Source: Lachnospiraceae bacterium UBA7143 | GTDB taxonomy: Bacteria > Bacillota > Clostridia > Lachnospirales > Lachnospiraceae | Assembly (NCBI GenBank): GCA_002491905.1 | Contig: DKWV01000007.1 | Coordinates: forward strand, 1-39,344 | Direction: 5' to 3' | DNA length: 39,344 bases | Part shown: positions 16,176 to 24,353 of the stretch, in pieces | Layout: the number at the start of each line of letters is the position of its first letter | Numbering within the stretch: position 1 is the first letter of the stretch | Translations under genes and position numbers: made by a program | Notes under the pieces: model-generated | Database searches by the model: none | What the model was told of the DNA's origin: nothing | Seen by the model: only the letters and a program-made list of their open reading frames with translations

Positions 16176-17870
16176 ATGGGGAAAAAGGAAAACATGGGAT
16201 CAGAAAAAAGGAGTCAGGCGGCACAACTGAGGAGGCTGGTGCGTCAGGCAATCGCGTCAGTGGCTGTGGGGGCGGTGCTGCTGCTCGGATTTATCATTTT
16301 CAACATGGGTATGTCAAGTATACAGGCGGCGCAGATTAACACGACCGTGGCGCTGAACCAGTACCGCACCGCGTCGAAAACGCTGACTTATGATATACAG
16401 TCCTATGCCGTTACGGGGGATCAGAGTTATTATGACGGTTACATGAAGGAACTGAGTGAGGATAAAAACAGGGAGCAGGCGCTTGCGACGCTGGAGAAAT
16501 GTGCACTCAAGAAAAGCGAGTGGACGAGCTTAAATCAGATTGCGGCGATGTCGGATCAGCTTGTTCCGCTGGAACAGGAAGCGATTACATATGTGCAGGC
16601 GGGTGATCTGGAAGCCGCGCAGGCATGTGTGTTCAGTGCGGAATACGGAAATTCGGTGGCGCAGATCAACCGGCAGACGGATGAGACCATTCAGGCTATT
16701 CTGGAAAGAAAAGACGGCAGGCAGGCGGCGCTGAAAGTTATGCAGTATCTGATCGAGTTTCTGTTTGCCCTTTCTTTCCTGTACCTTGTGAGGGAGTTTA
16801 TCAAAACCATCAGGTTTTCCGAGAAGGAGCTGTTAGAGCCTATTTTAAAAGTGTCAGATCAGATGGAAGTGCTTGCGGGGGGAGAATTTCATGTGGATCT
16901 TGACATGGAGGCGGACGAGAGCGAGGTGGGCAGGATGGTTGCCGCCATTGCGTTTATGAAGGAAAATCTGCTCGGCATGATACAGGAGATTACCCAGACG
17001 CTCGAACAGATGGGAAACGGCAATTATCGGATCGAGATTCGGCAGGAATATGTGGGCGAGTTTGTCTCGATCAAAGACTCCCTGCAGCGGATTGCGGAAA
17101 AAATGCGGGAAACGCTTCGAACCATCCGCAATGTTTCGGGACAGATTGACAGCGGTTCGGAGCAGCTTGCGTTTGCTGCGCAGGATCTGGCGGAGAACTG
17201 TACGCTGCAGGCGGCCCAGGTGTCTGAGCTGATGACGGCCTTTGACGCCATGACCAAGAGCATGGAAGAGAATGCACGCGAGGCAGAGGAATCTGCAAAT
17301 ATGGCATCAGCGGCCGGTGTGACGCTGTCAAAGGGCAATGAAAAGCTGCAGGAATTAAAGGGCTCCATTCAGGAGATCGGCAGATGCTCAGAGCAGATCG
17401 GCACGATCATTGAAGCCATAGAGGATATTGCATCCCAGACAAATCTGTTGGCGCTGAACGCGGCGATTGAGGCGGCAAGGGCGGGAGAAGCAGGAAAGGG
17501 CTTTGCTGTCGTGGCGGAACAGGTGAAAAACCTGGCCAATGAATCGGCGAATGCAGCCGGCAGGACGACAGAGCTGATTGAGACAACTGTTTTGGTGATG
17601 AACAAGAGTATTTCCATTGCGGAGGAGACGGAGGCCAATATGAACCAGGTAATGTCCGATGCAAAAGAAGCCACCGAGAAAATGGGACAGATCGAACAGA
17701 TATTGAAGAGAGATACCCAGCGTATGCAGGAGCTGAACGAAAACGTAACGCAGGTTTCCTCCGCTGTGGATAACAATTCGGCGACTTCACAGGAGACTGC
17801 CGCCGTCAGCACGGAACAGAAGACCCAGGTGGAGACAATGGTGGAATTAATGGACAGATTTGAGATTTAA
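16176..17870 (+). CDS. Methyl-accepting chemotaxis protein
   Basis: This is a transmembrane sensor that signals to CheA/CheW, 564 residues. A basic N-terminal tail leads into TM1 (about 25-47). An extracytoplasmic helical sensor domain of about 140 residues follows (four-helix-bundle type), then TM2 (about 190-208), a HAMP region (about 210-310) and a long coiled-coil signalling domain. The conserved tip is EDIASQTNLLALNAAIEAAR, followed by AGKGFAVVAEQVKNLA. No che genes are adjacent, so it is an orphan receptor. The ligand is unknown. The SD is AGGAGAAGG just upstream. Confidence 0.93.
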   Translation: MGKKENMGSEKRSQAAQLRRLVRQAIASVAVGAVLLLGFIIFNMGMSSIQAAQINTTVALNQYRTASKTLTYDIQSYAVTGDQSYYDGYMKELSEDKNREQALATLEKCALKKSEWTSLNQIAAMSDQLVPLEQEAITYVQAGDLEAAQACVFSAEYGNSVAQINRQTDETIQAILERKDGRQAALKVMQYLIEFLFALSFLYLVREFIKTIRFSEKELLEPILKVSDQMEVLAGGEFHVDLDMEADESEVGRMVAAIAFMKENLLGMIQEITQTLEQMGNGNYRIEIRQEYVGEFVSIKDSLQRIAEKMRETLRTIRNVSGQIDSGSEQLAFAAQDLAENCTLQAAQVSELMTAFDAMTKSMEENAREAEESANMASAAGVTLSKGNEKLQELKGSIQEIGRCSEQIGTIIEAIEDIASQTNLLALNAAIEAARAGEAGKGFAVVAEQVKNLANESANAAGRTTELIETTVLVMNKSISIAEETEANMNQVMSDAKEATEKMGQIEQILKRDTQRMQELNENVTQVSSAVDNNSATSQETAAVSTEQKTQVETMVELMDRFEI

Positions 17871-17887
17871 TAAGCGCGCTAAGTAGA

Positions 17888-17916
17888 TTGCAAAAACGAA
17901 ATCCCTATGATACAAT
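17888..17916 (+). promoter_or_regulatory. Promoter of the butyrate operon
   Basis: TTGCAA (17888-17893), 17 nt, TACAAT (17911-17916). It lies 180 nt before the thl start, leaving a leader that contains RNA element A. Confidence 0.75.
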
Positions 17917-17956
17917 AGTAACGGCGGACAATGACAAAAAAATAACAATCGTCGGC

Positions 17957-18063
17957 AAGCCCTTTATGCGCAGGGGTGCATAATGTAGATTGCTGCTTTG
18001 CAGCACGCACCCCACGCGACGGGCAGGGACGATAAATCGCCCTGCTCGATCACAGGGCTTTTT
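17957..18063 (+). promoter_or_regulatory. Structured leader RNA element A (in front of thl)
   Basis: Helices: P1 AAGCCCT (17957-17963)/AGGGCTT (18054-18060); P2 GGGGTGC (17973-17979)/GCACCCC (18007-18013); P3 TGCTGC-TTT-GCAGCA (17991-18005); P4 CGGGCAGGG (18020-18028)/CCCTGCTCG (18040-18048). The 3' strand of P1 runs straight into TTTTT (18059-18063), so a formed P1 would resemble a terminator. The same fold with compensatory changes occurs at 28007-28103 before glnS. I do not recognise it as a known riboswitch. Confidence 0.75.
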
Positions 18064-18097
18064 AGTAAAAAATAATACAAATATGGAGGAGAAGAAA

Positions 18098-19276
18098 ATG
18101 GCAAAAAAAGTTGTTTTGGCAGGCGCCTGCCGTACAGCAATCGGCACGATGGGCGGGGGCTTGAGCACCACGCCGGCAGCAGAGCTTGGAGCGATCGTAA
18201 TCAAGGAGGCGTTAAACAGAGCGGGCGTGGCTCCTGACAAGGTGGATCAGGTGTATATGGGTTGTGTAATTCAGGCAGGACAGGGCCAGAACGTTGCGCG
18301 TCAGTCCTCCATTAAAGCGGGTATCCCCAATGAGGTTCCGGCAGTGACCATCAACGTAGTCTGCGGTTCCGGCTTAAACTGTGTGAACATGGCGGCACAG
18401 ATGATTCAGGCGGGCGACGCCGACATCGTGGTTGCGGGCGGTATGGAGAACATGTCTATGGCTCCCTACGCTGTAATGCAGGGCCGTTACGGCTACAGAA
18501 TGAACAACGGCACCCTTGTTGATACCATGATTAAGGATGCACTGTGGGATGCTTTCAACGATTATCATATGATTATGACTGCGGACAATATCTGCAGAGA
18601 GTGGGGTCTTACCCGCGAGGAGCTGGATCAGTTTGCATTGAAGAGCCAGTTAAAGGCTGAGGCTGCACAGAAGAGCGGCGCGTTTGACAAGGAGATCGTG
18701 CCCGTTATGGTTAAGAAGAAAAAAGAGACGGTTGAGTTCAAGGTTGACGAAGGCCCGAGGCCGGGTTCCACCATCGAAGGACTGCAGAAGCTTCGTCCGA
18801 TCAACCCCGACGGCTTCGTGACAGCGGGAAATGCTTCCGGCATCAACGACGGCGCGGCGGCAATCGTTGTGATGAGCGAGGAGAAGGCACAGGAGCTGGG
18901 CGTGAAGCCTATGGCAACCTTTGTGGCAGGTGCACTCGCAGGCTGCAGACCTGAGATCATGGGTATCGGTCCCGTTCCGGCTACGAAGAAAGTTATGGCG
19001 AAGGCCGGCTACAAGATCGAGGACTTCGATATCATCGAGGCGAACGAGGCGTTTGCGGCACAGTCCGTTGCAGTGGGCAAAGAGCTTGGCATCGACGTAG
19101 ACAAGCAGCTGAACCCCAACGGCGGTGCTATCGCTCTGGGTCATCCGGTAGGCGCATCCGGTGCACGTATTCTCGTAACGCTGCTTCACGAGATGCAGGC
19201 AAAGGGCGCGAAGAAGGGTCTTGCGACACTGTGTATCGGCGGCGGCATGGGCTGTGCAACCATTGTTGAAATGTAA
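18098..19276 (+). CDS. thl: Acetyl-CoA C-acetyltransferase (thiolase)
   Basis: It condenses two acetyl-CoA to acetoacetyl-CoA, the first step toward butyryl-CoA. The 392-residue product has the nucleophilic Cys89 in NVVCGSGL, the GHPVGASGAR histidine motif and the C-terminal cysteine in CIGGGMGCA. ATG 18098 is chosen because GGAGGAG (18085-18091) precedes it by 6 nt and it matches the usual thiolase start (MAKKVVLAGACRTAIG). It heads the thl-crt-hbd-bcd-etfB-etfA operon. Its leader holds element A, and the 150-nt gap to crt holds hairpin element R copy 2. Confidence 0.96.
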   Translation: MAKKVVLAGACRTAIGTMGGGLSTTPAAELGAIVIKEALNRAGVAPDKVDQVYMGCVIQAGQGQNVARQSSIKAGIPNEVPAVTINVVCGSGLNCVNMAAQMIQAGDADIVVAGGMENMSMAPYAVMQGRYGYRMNNGTLVDTMIKDALWDAFNDYHMIMTADNICREWGLTREELDQFALKSQLKAEAAQKSGAFDKEIVPVMVKKKKETVEFKVDEGPRPGSTIEGLQKLRPINPDGFVTAGNASGINDGAAAIVVMSEEKAQELGVKPMATFVAGALAGCRPEIMGIGPVPATKKVMAKAGYKIEDFDIIEANEAFAAQSVAVGKELGIDVDKQLNPNGGAIALGHPVGASGARILVTLLHEMQAKGAKKGLATLCIGGGMGCATIVEM

Positions 19277-19392
19277 CAAAACGAGAAGAACATCTAAAGA
19301 CGTCCCGTCATAGGACAGGGACAAGGTCAGCAGAGCTGACCTGGATGTTCTAAGTCTCGTTTGGGAGAATGCCAAAAGCGGGCATTCTCCGC
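19275..19392 (-). repeat. Two-copy hairpin element R, copy 2 (inverted)
   Basis: Plus-strand stems are AACGAGA (19280-19286)/TCTCGTT (19355-19361), GAACATC (19288-19294)/GATGTTC (19344-19350), GTCCC/GGGAC (19302-19322), AGGTCAGC-AGA-GCTGACCT (19324-19342), then GAGAATGCC/GGCATTCTC (19365-19389). Read on the minus strand it shares GGAGAATGCC...GGCATTCTCCC, GACTTAGAAC and TTAGANGTTCTTCT with copy 1, in the same order. It lies inside the thl-crt spacer. Confidence 0.75.
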
Positions 19393-19426
19393 AGTTTTTG
19401 AAAATAACAAGAAGGAGACACATACA

Positions 19427-20212
19427 ATGGAATTTGTATTATATGAAGTAAAGGGTCAGGTCGGTATCATCACCATCAACCGTGAGAAAGCTTTAAACGC
19501 GCTCAATTCTGCTGTGCTTGATGAGCTGAACGCGACCCTTGACGGCGTGGACTTAAATGAGGTGAGATGCCTGATTCTGACAGGTGCGGGCGAGAAGTCC
19601 TTTGTGGCCGGTGCGGATATCGGCGAGATGAGCACGCTCACCAAGGCGGAGGGCGAAGCTTTCGGCAAGAAGGGCAACGATGTGTTCCGCAGGTTAGAGA
19701 CATTCCCGATTCCTGTGATCGCGGCGGTGAACGGCTTTGCGCTGGGTGGCGGCTGTGAGATTTCCATGAGCTGTGATATCAGAATCTGCTCCGACAACGC
19801 TGTGTTTGGTCAGCCCGAGGTGGGTCTGGGCATCACCCCTGGTTTCGGGGGCACACAGAGACTGGCAAGGATCGTCGGTCCCGGCATGGCGAAGCAGATG
19901 ATTTATACGGCGAGAAACATCAAGGCGGACGAGGCTTTGAGGATCGGTCTGGTAAACGCGGTATATCCGCAGGCGGAGCTGATGGCTGCTGCGGAGAAGA
20001 TGGCCGCAGGCATTGCCAAGAATGCGCCCATCGCTGTGCGCAACTGCAAGAAGGCCATCAACGATGGTTTAGAGGTTGGCATGGACGAGGCGATCGTGAT
20101 CGAGGAGAAGCTGTTTGGCGACTGCTTCGAGACGGAGGACCAGAAGTACGGTATGGCGTTCTTCCTTGATAAAAACAAAGAGAAGGTGAAAGAGCCCTTC
20201 AAGAACTGCTAG
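19427..20212 (+). CDS. crt: 3-hydroxybutyryl-CoA dehydratase (crotonase)
   Basis: It dehydrates (S)-3-hydroxybutyryl-CoA to crotonyl-CoA. The 261-residue enoyl-CoA hydratase fold shows the oxyanion-hole segments AGADIGEM and NGFALGGGCEISMSCD. The catalytic glutamate region FGQPEVGLGITPGFGGTQRL is intact. ATG 19427 is supported by AAGGAG (19412-19417) 9 nt upstream and gives the normal start MEFVLYEVKGQVG. It is the second gene of the butyrate operon. Confidence 0.95.
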   Translation: MEFVLYEVKGQVGIITINREKALNALNSAVLDELNATLDGVDLNEVRCLILTGAGEKSFVAGADIGEMSTLTKAEGEAFGKKGNDVFRRLETFPIPVIAAVNGFALGGGCEISMSCDIRICSDNAVFGQPEVGLGITPGFGGTQRLARIVGPGMAKQMIYTARNIKADEALRIGLVNAVYPQAELMAAAEKMAAGIAKNAPIAVRNCKKAINDGLEVGMDEAIVIEEKLFGDCFETEDQKYGMAFFLDKNKEKVKEPFKNC

Positions 20213-20268
20213 GATTTTTGGGTGGCTTTAAATCGTAAAAAACAATAAAAATATAAGGAGGACTTACA

Positions 20269-21108
20269 ATGAAAGTAGGTATTATCGGCGCGGGAACGAT
20301 GGGGTCCGGCATCGCGCAGGCATTCGCTATGACGGATGGTTACGAGGTTTGCCTCTGTGATATTAAGGAGGAGTACGCAGAGGGCGGCAAGGCGAAAATC
20401 CAGAAAAATATGAACTTCCTTGTGGGCAAGGAGAAGATCACCCAGGAGAAGGCCGACGAGGTTATGGGCAAGATCACTACCGGCTTAAACAACATCTGCA
20501 CGGACTGCGATCTGATCGTAGAGGTTGCTCTTGAGAAGATGGAGATCAAGCAGGCGATCTTCAAGGAGCTGATGGGTATTGTGAAGAAGGACTGCATGTT
20601 TGCAAGTAATACCTCTTCTCTTTCCATCACCAAGATCGGCGAGGATCTTGACAGGCCGATGATCGGTATGCACTTCTTCAATCCGGCTGACAGAATGAAG
20701 CTGGTTGAGGTAATCAGGGGCGAGAACACCCCTCAGGATATGGTGGACAAGATCACGAAGATCGCTGAGGAGATCGGCAAGACGCCCGTACAGGTGAAAG
20801 AGGCTCCCGGTTTCGTGGTAAACAGAATCCTGATCCCTATGATCAATGAGGCGATCGGCGTTCTCGATGCAGGCACCGCTTCCGCTGAGGATATCGACGT
20901 GGCTATGCAGCTCGGTGCTTCCCATCCGATGGGCCCGCTGCACCTTGGCGATCTGATTGGTCTGGATATCTGCCTTGCGATCATGGAAGTGCTCTACAAT
21001 GAGACCAAGGATGAGAAATACGCACCCCAGCCTCTTCTTAAGAAGATGGTGGAGGAGAAGAAGCTCGGCAGAAAGACCGGCGTTGGGTTCTTCGACTATT
21101 CTAAGTAA
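20269..21108 (+). CDS. hbd: 3-hydroxybutyryl-CoA dehydrogenase
   Basis: It reduces acetoacetyl-CoA to (S)-3-hydroxybutyryl-CoA with NAD(P)H. The product has 279 residues with an N-terminal Rossmann motif GIIGAGTMGSGIAQAFA. It also shows the SNTSSLSI segment, the catalytic-histidine motif GMHFFNPADRMKLVEV and the C-terminal 3HCDH domain with GPLHLGDLIGLD. AGGAGG precedes the start. This is the third gene of the butyrate operon, and its length and motifs match clostridial Hbd. Confidence 0.96.
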   Translation: MKVGIIGAGTMGSGIAQAFAMTDGYEVCLCDIKEEYAEGGKAKIQKNMNFLVGKEKITQEKADEVMGKITTGLNNICTDCDLIVEVALEKMEIKQAIFKELMGIVKKDCMFASNTSSLSITKIGEDLDRPMIGMHFFNPADRMKLVEVIRGENTPQDMVDKITKIAEEIGKTPVQVKEAPGFVVNRILIPMINEAIGVLDAGTASAEDIDVAMQLGASHPMGPLHLGDLIGLDICLAIMEVLYNETKDEKYAPQPLLKKMVEEKKLGRKTGVGFFDYSK

Positions 21109-21184
21109 AAAATGCGAAACATTTTGAGTCTGCTTATTGTGAGACGAGCGGACCATAAAATAAAACATGGAGGAATAAAAAATC

Positions 21185-22336
21185 ATGGATTTTACTTTAA
21201 GCAAAGAACATGAAATGGCGAGAGCTCTGTTCAAAGAGTTCGCTGAAAAAGAAGTAAAGCCTCTCGCCCAGGAAGTGGACGAGACAGAGGCTTTCCCGAG
21301 GGCGACCGTCGAGAAGATGGCGAAATTAGGTTTTCTCGGCATTCCTGTTCCCAAGGAGTACGGCGGACAGGGCTGTGATCCTCTGACATATGCTATGTGC
21401 GTGGAGGAACTCTCCAAAGTATGCGGAACAACAGGCGTTATTGTTTCCGCACATACATCCCTGTGCTGTGATCCGATCATGACCTACGGCACGGAGGAGC
21501 AGAAGCAGAAATATCTGGTGCCTCTTGCAAAAGGTGAGAAGCTGGGCGCATTCGGTCTGACAGAGCCCGGTGCAGGTACAGACGCGCAGGGACAGCAGAC
21601 CAAGGCTGTACTGGACGGTGACGAGTGGGTGCTTAACGGCTCCAAGTGCTTTATCACAAACGGTAAAGAAGCTGACGTTTATGTCATTTTCGCAATCACA
21701 GGTACGGTTGAGAAGCGCGGCCGTATGCAGAAAGAAATCTCCGCATTTATCGTGGAGAAGGGAACCCCCGGCTTTACCTTCGGCACGAAGGAGAAGAAGA
21801 TGGGTATCCGCGGTTCCTCCACTTACGAGCTGATCTTTACGGACTGCCGTATTCCGAAGGACAATATGTTAGGGCAGCAGGGCAAGGGCTTCAACATTGC
21901 AATGCATACGCTGGACGGCGGCCGTATCGGTATCGCTTCCCAGGCGCTTGGTCTGGCTGAGGGCGCACTGGAGAATACCATCGCATATGTGAAGGAGAGA
22001 AAGCAGTTCGGCAGGGCGATCGGCGCATTCCAGAATACACAGTTCCAGCTTGCGGACATGGCTACCAAGGTCGAGGCGGCACAGCTTCTCGTTTACAAGG
22101 CTGCTATGGCAAAGGCTACCCAGAAGGTATATTCCGTGGAGGCTGCGAAGGCAAAACTGTACGCGGCAGAGGTAGCTATGGAAGTGACCACGAAGGCAGT
22201 TCAGCTGCACGGCGGTTACGGCTATATCAGAGAGTACGACGTAGAGCGTATGATGCGTGACGCTAAGATCACGGAGATTTACGAGGGCACAAGCGAAGTG
22301 CAGAGAATGGTTATCTCCGGCGCACTTTTAAAATAA
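21185..22336 (+). CDS. bcd: Butyryl-CoA dehydrogenase
   Basis: This flavoprotein of the acyl-CoA dehydrogenase family reduces crotonyl-CoA to butyryl-CoA. With EtfAB it forms the electron-bifurcating complex that reduces ferredoxin at the same time. It has 383 residues. Visible family motifs are FGLTEPGAGTDAQGQ (FAD/substrate region), QLHGGYGYIREYDVERMMRD and the C-terminal catalytic glutamate in IYEGTSEVQR. It lies directly before etfB and etfA, the arrangement of bifurcating Bcd-Etf complexes. The coupling to ferredoxin is inferred from that context. Confidence 0.96.
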   Translation: MDFTLSKEHEMARALFKEFAEKEVKPLAQEVDETEAFPRATVEKMAKLGFLGIPVPKEYGGQGCDPLTYAMCVEELSKVCGTTGVIVSAHTSLCCDPIMTYGTEEQKQKYLVPLAKGEKLGAFGLTEPGAGTDAQGQQTKAVLDGDEWVLNGSKCFITNGKEADVYVIFAITGTVEKRGRMQKEISAFIVEKGTPGFTFGTKEKKMGIRGSSTYELIFTDCRIPKDNMLGQQGKGFNIAMHTLDGGRIGIASQALGLAEGALENTIAYVKERKQFGRAIGAFQNTQFQLADMATKVEAAQLLVYKAAMAKATQKVYSVEAAKAKLYAAEVAMEVTTKAVQLHGGYGYIREYDVERMMRDAKITEIYEGTSEVQRMVISGALLK

Positions 22337-22360
22337 AAATTATAGAAGGAGAAAAATACA

Positions 22361-23143
22361 ATGAAAATTGTGGTTTGTGTGAAACAGGTTCCGGATACCG
22401 CAGGCGGCGTTAAGTTTAATCCGGACGGAACGCTTGACAGAGGCGCCATGCTCACGATTATGAACCCGGATGATAAAGCAGGTCTGGAGGCGGCGCTCAG
22501 ATTAAAGGATCAGTACGGTGCAGAGGTAACGGTTGTAACGATGGGTCTTCCCAAGGCGGAAGAGGTTTTGCGTGAGGCGATGGCTATGGGCGCGGACAAG
22601 GGCGTGCTTGTGACCGACAGAGTGCTCGGCGGCGCTGACACATGGGCAACCTCCACCACACTTGCTGGCGCGATCAGAAATCTGGAGTATGATCTGATCA
22701 TTACCGGCCGTCAGGCAATCGACGGTGATACCGCGCAGGTTGGTCCGCAGATTTCCGAGCATCTTAACATTCCTGTCATTTCTTACGCGCAGGACATCAA
22801 GATCGAGGGAGACAGCGTAATTGTAGAGCGTCAGTATGAGGACAGATATCATGTGGTTAAGGCAAAAATGCCCTGTCTGATTACCGCTCTTTCCGAGCTG
22901 AATGAGCCTCGTTATATGACGCCCGGCGGCATCTTCGACGCGTACAAGCAGGAGATCACCGTTTGGGGCAGAGCGGATCTTAAGGATGTTGACGATGCAA
23001 ACCTTGGATTAAAGGGTTCCCCGACCAAGATTGCGAAGGCTTCCGATAAGGTGAGAAAGGGCGCCGGCGAGAAGGTTTCCCTGGATCCTGACGAGTCAGT
23101 AAGCTACATCGTTGACAAGTTGAAGGTTAAACACGTCATCTAA
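22361..23143 (+). CDS. etfB: Electron transfer flavoprotein subunit beta
   Basis: EtfB is the small subunit of the Etf partner of Bcd; in the bifurcating family it carries the FAD where NADH is oxidised. The 260-residue product starts MKIVVCVKQVPD and contains the TGRQAIDGDTAQVGPQ motif typical of EtfB. AGAAGGAG precedes the start. The gene is 24 nt from bcd and 42 nt from etfA, consistent with one operon. Confidence 0.95.
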   Translation: MKIVVCVKQVPDTAGGVKFNPDGTLDRGAMLTIMNPDDKAGLEAALRLKDQYGAEVTVVTMGLPKAEEVLREAMAMGADKGVLVTDRVLGGADTWATSTTLAGAIRNLEYDLIITGRQAIDGDTAQVGPQISEHLNIPVISYAQDIKIEGDSVIVERQYEDRYHVVKAKMPCLITALSELNEPRYMTPGGIFDAYKQEITVWGRADLKDVDDANLGLKGSPTKIAKASDKVRKGAGEKVSLDPDESVSYIVDKLKVKHVI

Positions 23144-23185
23144 CAAAGAATACGCGTAAAACGAGTGCGCAGAAAGAGGTATAAA

Positions 23186-24235
23186 ATGAATTTAGAAGAA
23201 TACAAGGGTGTATATGTCTTTGCGCAGCAGGTGGACAATGAGATCAGCAGTATTGCATTTGAGTTGCTTGGCAAAGCAAAAGACCTCGCGAAAGACTTAA
23301 ATACAGATGTTACGGCTGTGCTGATCGGCTCTGGAATCAAGGGGCTGGCAGATCAGCTCGCTGAGTACGGCGCTGACAAGGTGATCGTGGTGGACGATCC
23401 CGAGTTGAAGGATTACAGGACGGAGCCTTACGCACATGCGCTGGCATCCGTAATCAACAAGTATAAGCCTGAGATTATGCTGGTGGGTGCGACGGCTATC
23501 GGAAGAGATTTAGGCCCGAGAGTGTCCGCGAGAGTGGCAACCGGTCTGACGGCTGACTGTACTGTTCTTGAGATCGGCGATTTCCCGCTGCAGGCGGTTC
23601 CCGGTCAGGAGCAGCTCCACAACCAGCTGCTGATGACCCGTCCGGCGTTCGGCGGCAACACCATCGCTACCATTGCATGTCCCTACAACCGTCCCCAGAT
23701 GGCGACAGTTCGTGCGGGCGTTATGCAAAAGATTACTCCCATCAAGGGTGCGAAGGCCAATGTGGAGGAGTTCAATCCCGGCTTTACTCCCGACAATAAG
23801 TATGTGGAGATTCTTGACATTGTGAAATCCGTGGCTGAGACAGTGGATATCATGGACGCTAAGATTCTTGTGTCCGGCGGCCGTGGCGTGGGAAGCCCGG
23901 AGAATTTCAAGATCCTCGAGGATCTGGCAGAAGTGCTCGGCGGCACCGTGAGCTGCTCCCGTGCAGTGGTCGATTCCGGCTGGAAGCCGAAAGACCTGCA
24001 GGTTGGCCAGACAGGTAAGACCGTCCGCCCGAACGTGTATTTTGCAATCGGTATCTCCGGTGCAATCCAGCACGTGGCCGGTATGGAGGAGTCCGACATC
24101 ATCATTGCCATCAACAAGGATGCGGACGCGCCGATCTTCGATGTGGCTGACTACGGCGTGGTAGGCGACCTGAACAAGATCGTTCCTAAGCTGACAGAGG
24201 CTCTGAAAGCGGAGATCGCTGCAGCAAAAGGCTAA
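23186..24235 (+). CDS. etfA: Electron transfer flavoprotein subunit alpha
   Basis: EtfA is the large subunit of Etf and binds the FAD that passes electrons to Bcd. It has 349 residues from ATG 23186, chosen over 23165 because AAAGAGGT lies just before it and the product begins MNLEEYKGVYVFAQQ. The C-terminal FAD domain shows SGGRGVGS, GQTGKTVRPNVYFAIGISGA and DADAPIFDVADYGVVGDL. It is the last gene of the operon; a strong terminator follows 24 nt later. No ferredoxin domain is fused to it. Confidence 0.95.
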   Translation: MNLEEYKGVYVFAQQVDNEISSIAFELLGKAKDLAKDLNTDVTAVLIGSGIKGLADQLAEYGADKVIVVDDPELKDYRTEPYAHALASVINKYKPEIMLVGATAIGRDLGPRVSARVATGLTADCTVLEIGDFPLQAVPGQEQLHNQLLMTRPAFGGNTIATIACPYNRPQMATVRAGVMQKITPIKGAKANVEEFNPGFTPDNKYVEILDIVKSVAETVDIMDAKILVSGGRGVGSPENFKILEDLAEVLGGTVSCSRAVVDSGWKPKDLQVGQTGKTVRPNVYFAIGISGAIQHVAGMEESDIIIAINKDADAPIFDVADYGVVGDLNKIVPKLTEALKAEIAAAKG

Positions 24236-24258
24236 ATCAAACATCTCGACACAATGTG

Positions 24259-24290
24259 CGCCCCGGTTTTTGCCGGGGCGTTTCCTTTTT
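24259..24290 (+). terminator. Terminator of the butyrate operon
   Basis: CGCCCCGG (24259-24266), loop TTTTTG, CCGGGGCG (24273-24280), then TTTCCTTTTT. Confidence 0.93.
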
Positions 24291-24353
24291 CGCGCAGATA
24301 TGGTAAGATGATAAAAGATGAACCGATAAGGTTATAAGGACAGGGGATCAGTT

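Noticed and set aside
20485..21480. Open frame on the minus strand across hbd and bcd
   Set aside because: It is antisense to highly conserved enzymes and shows no recognisable domain.
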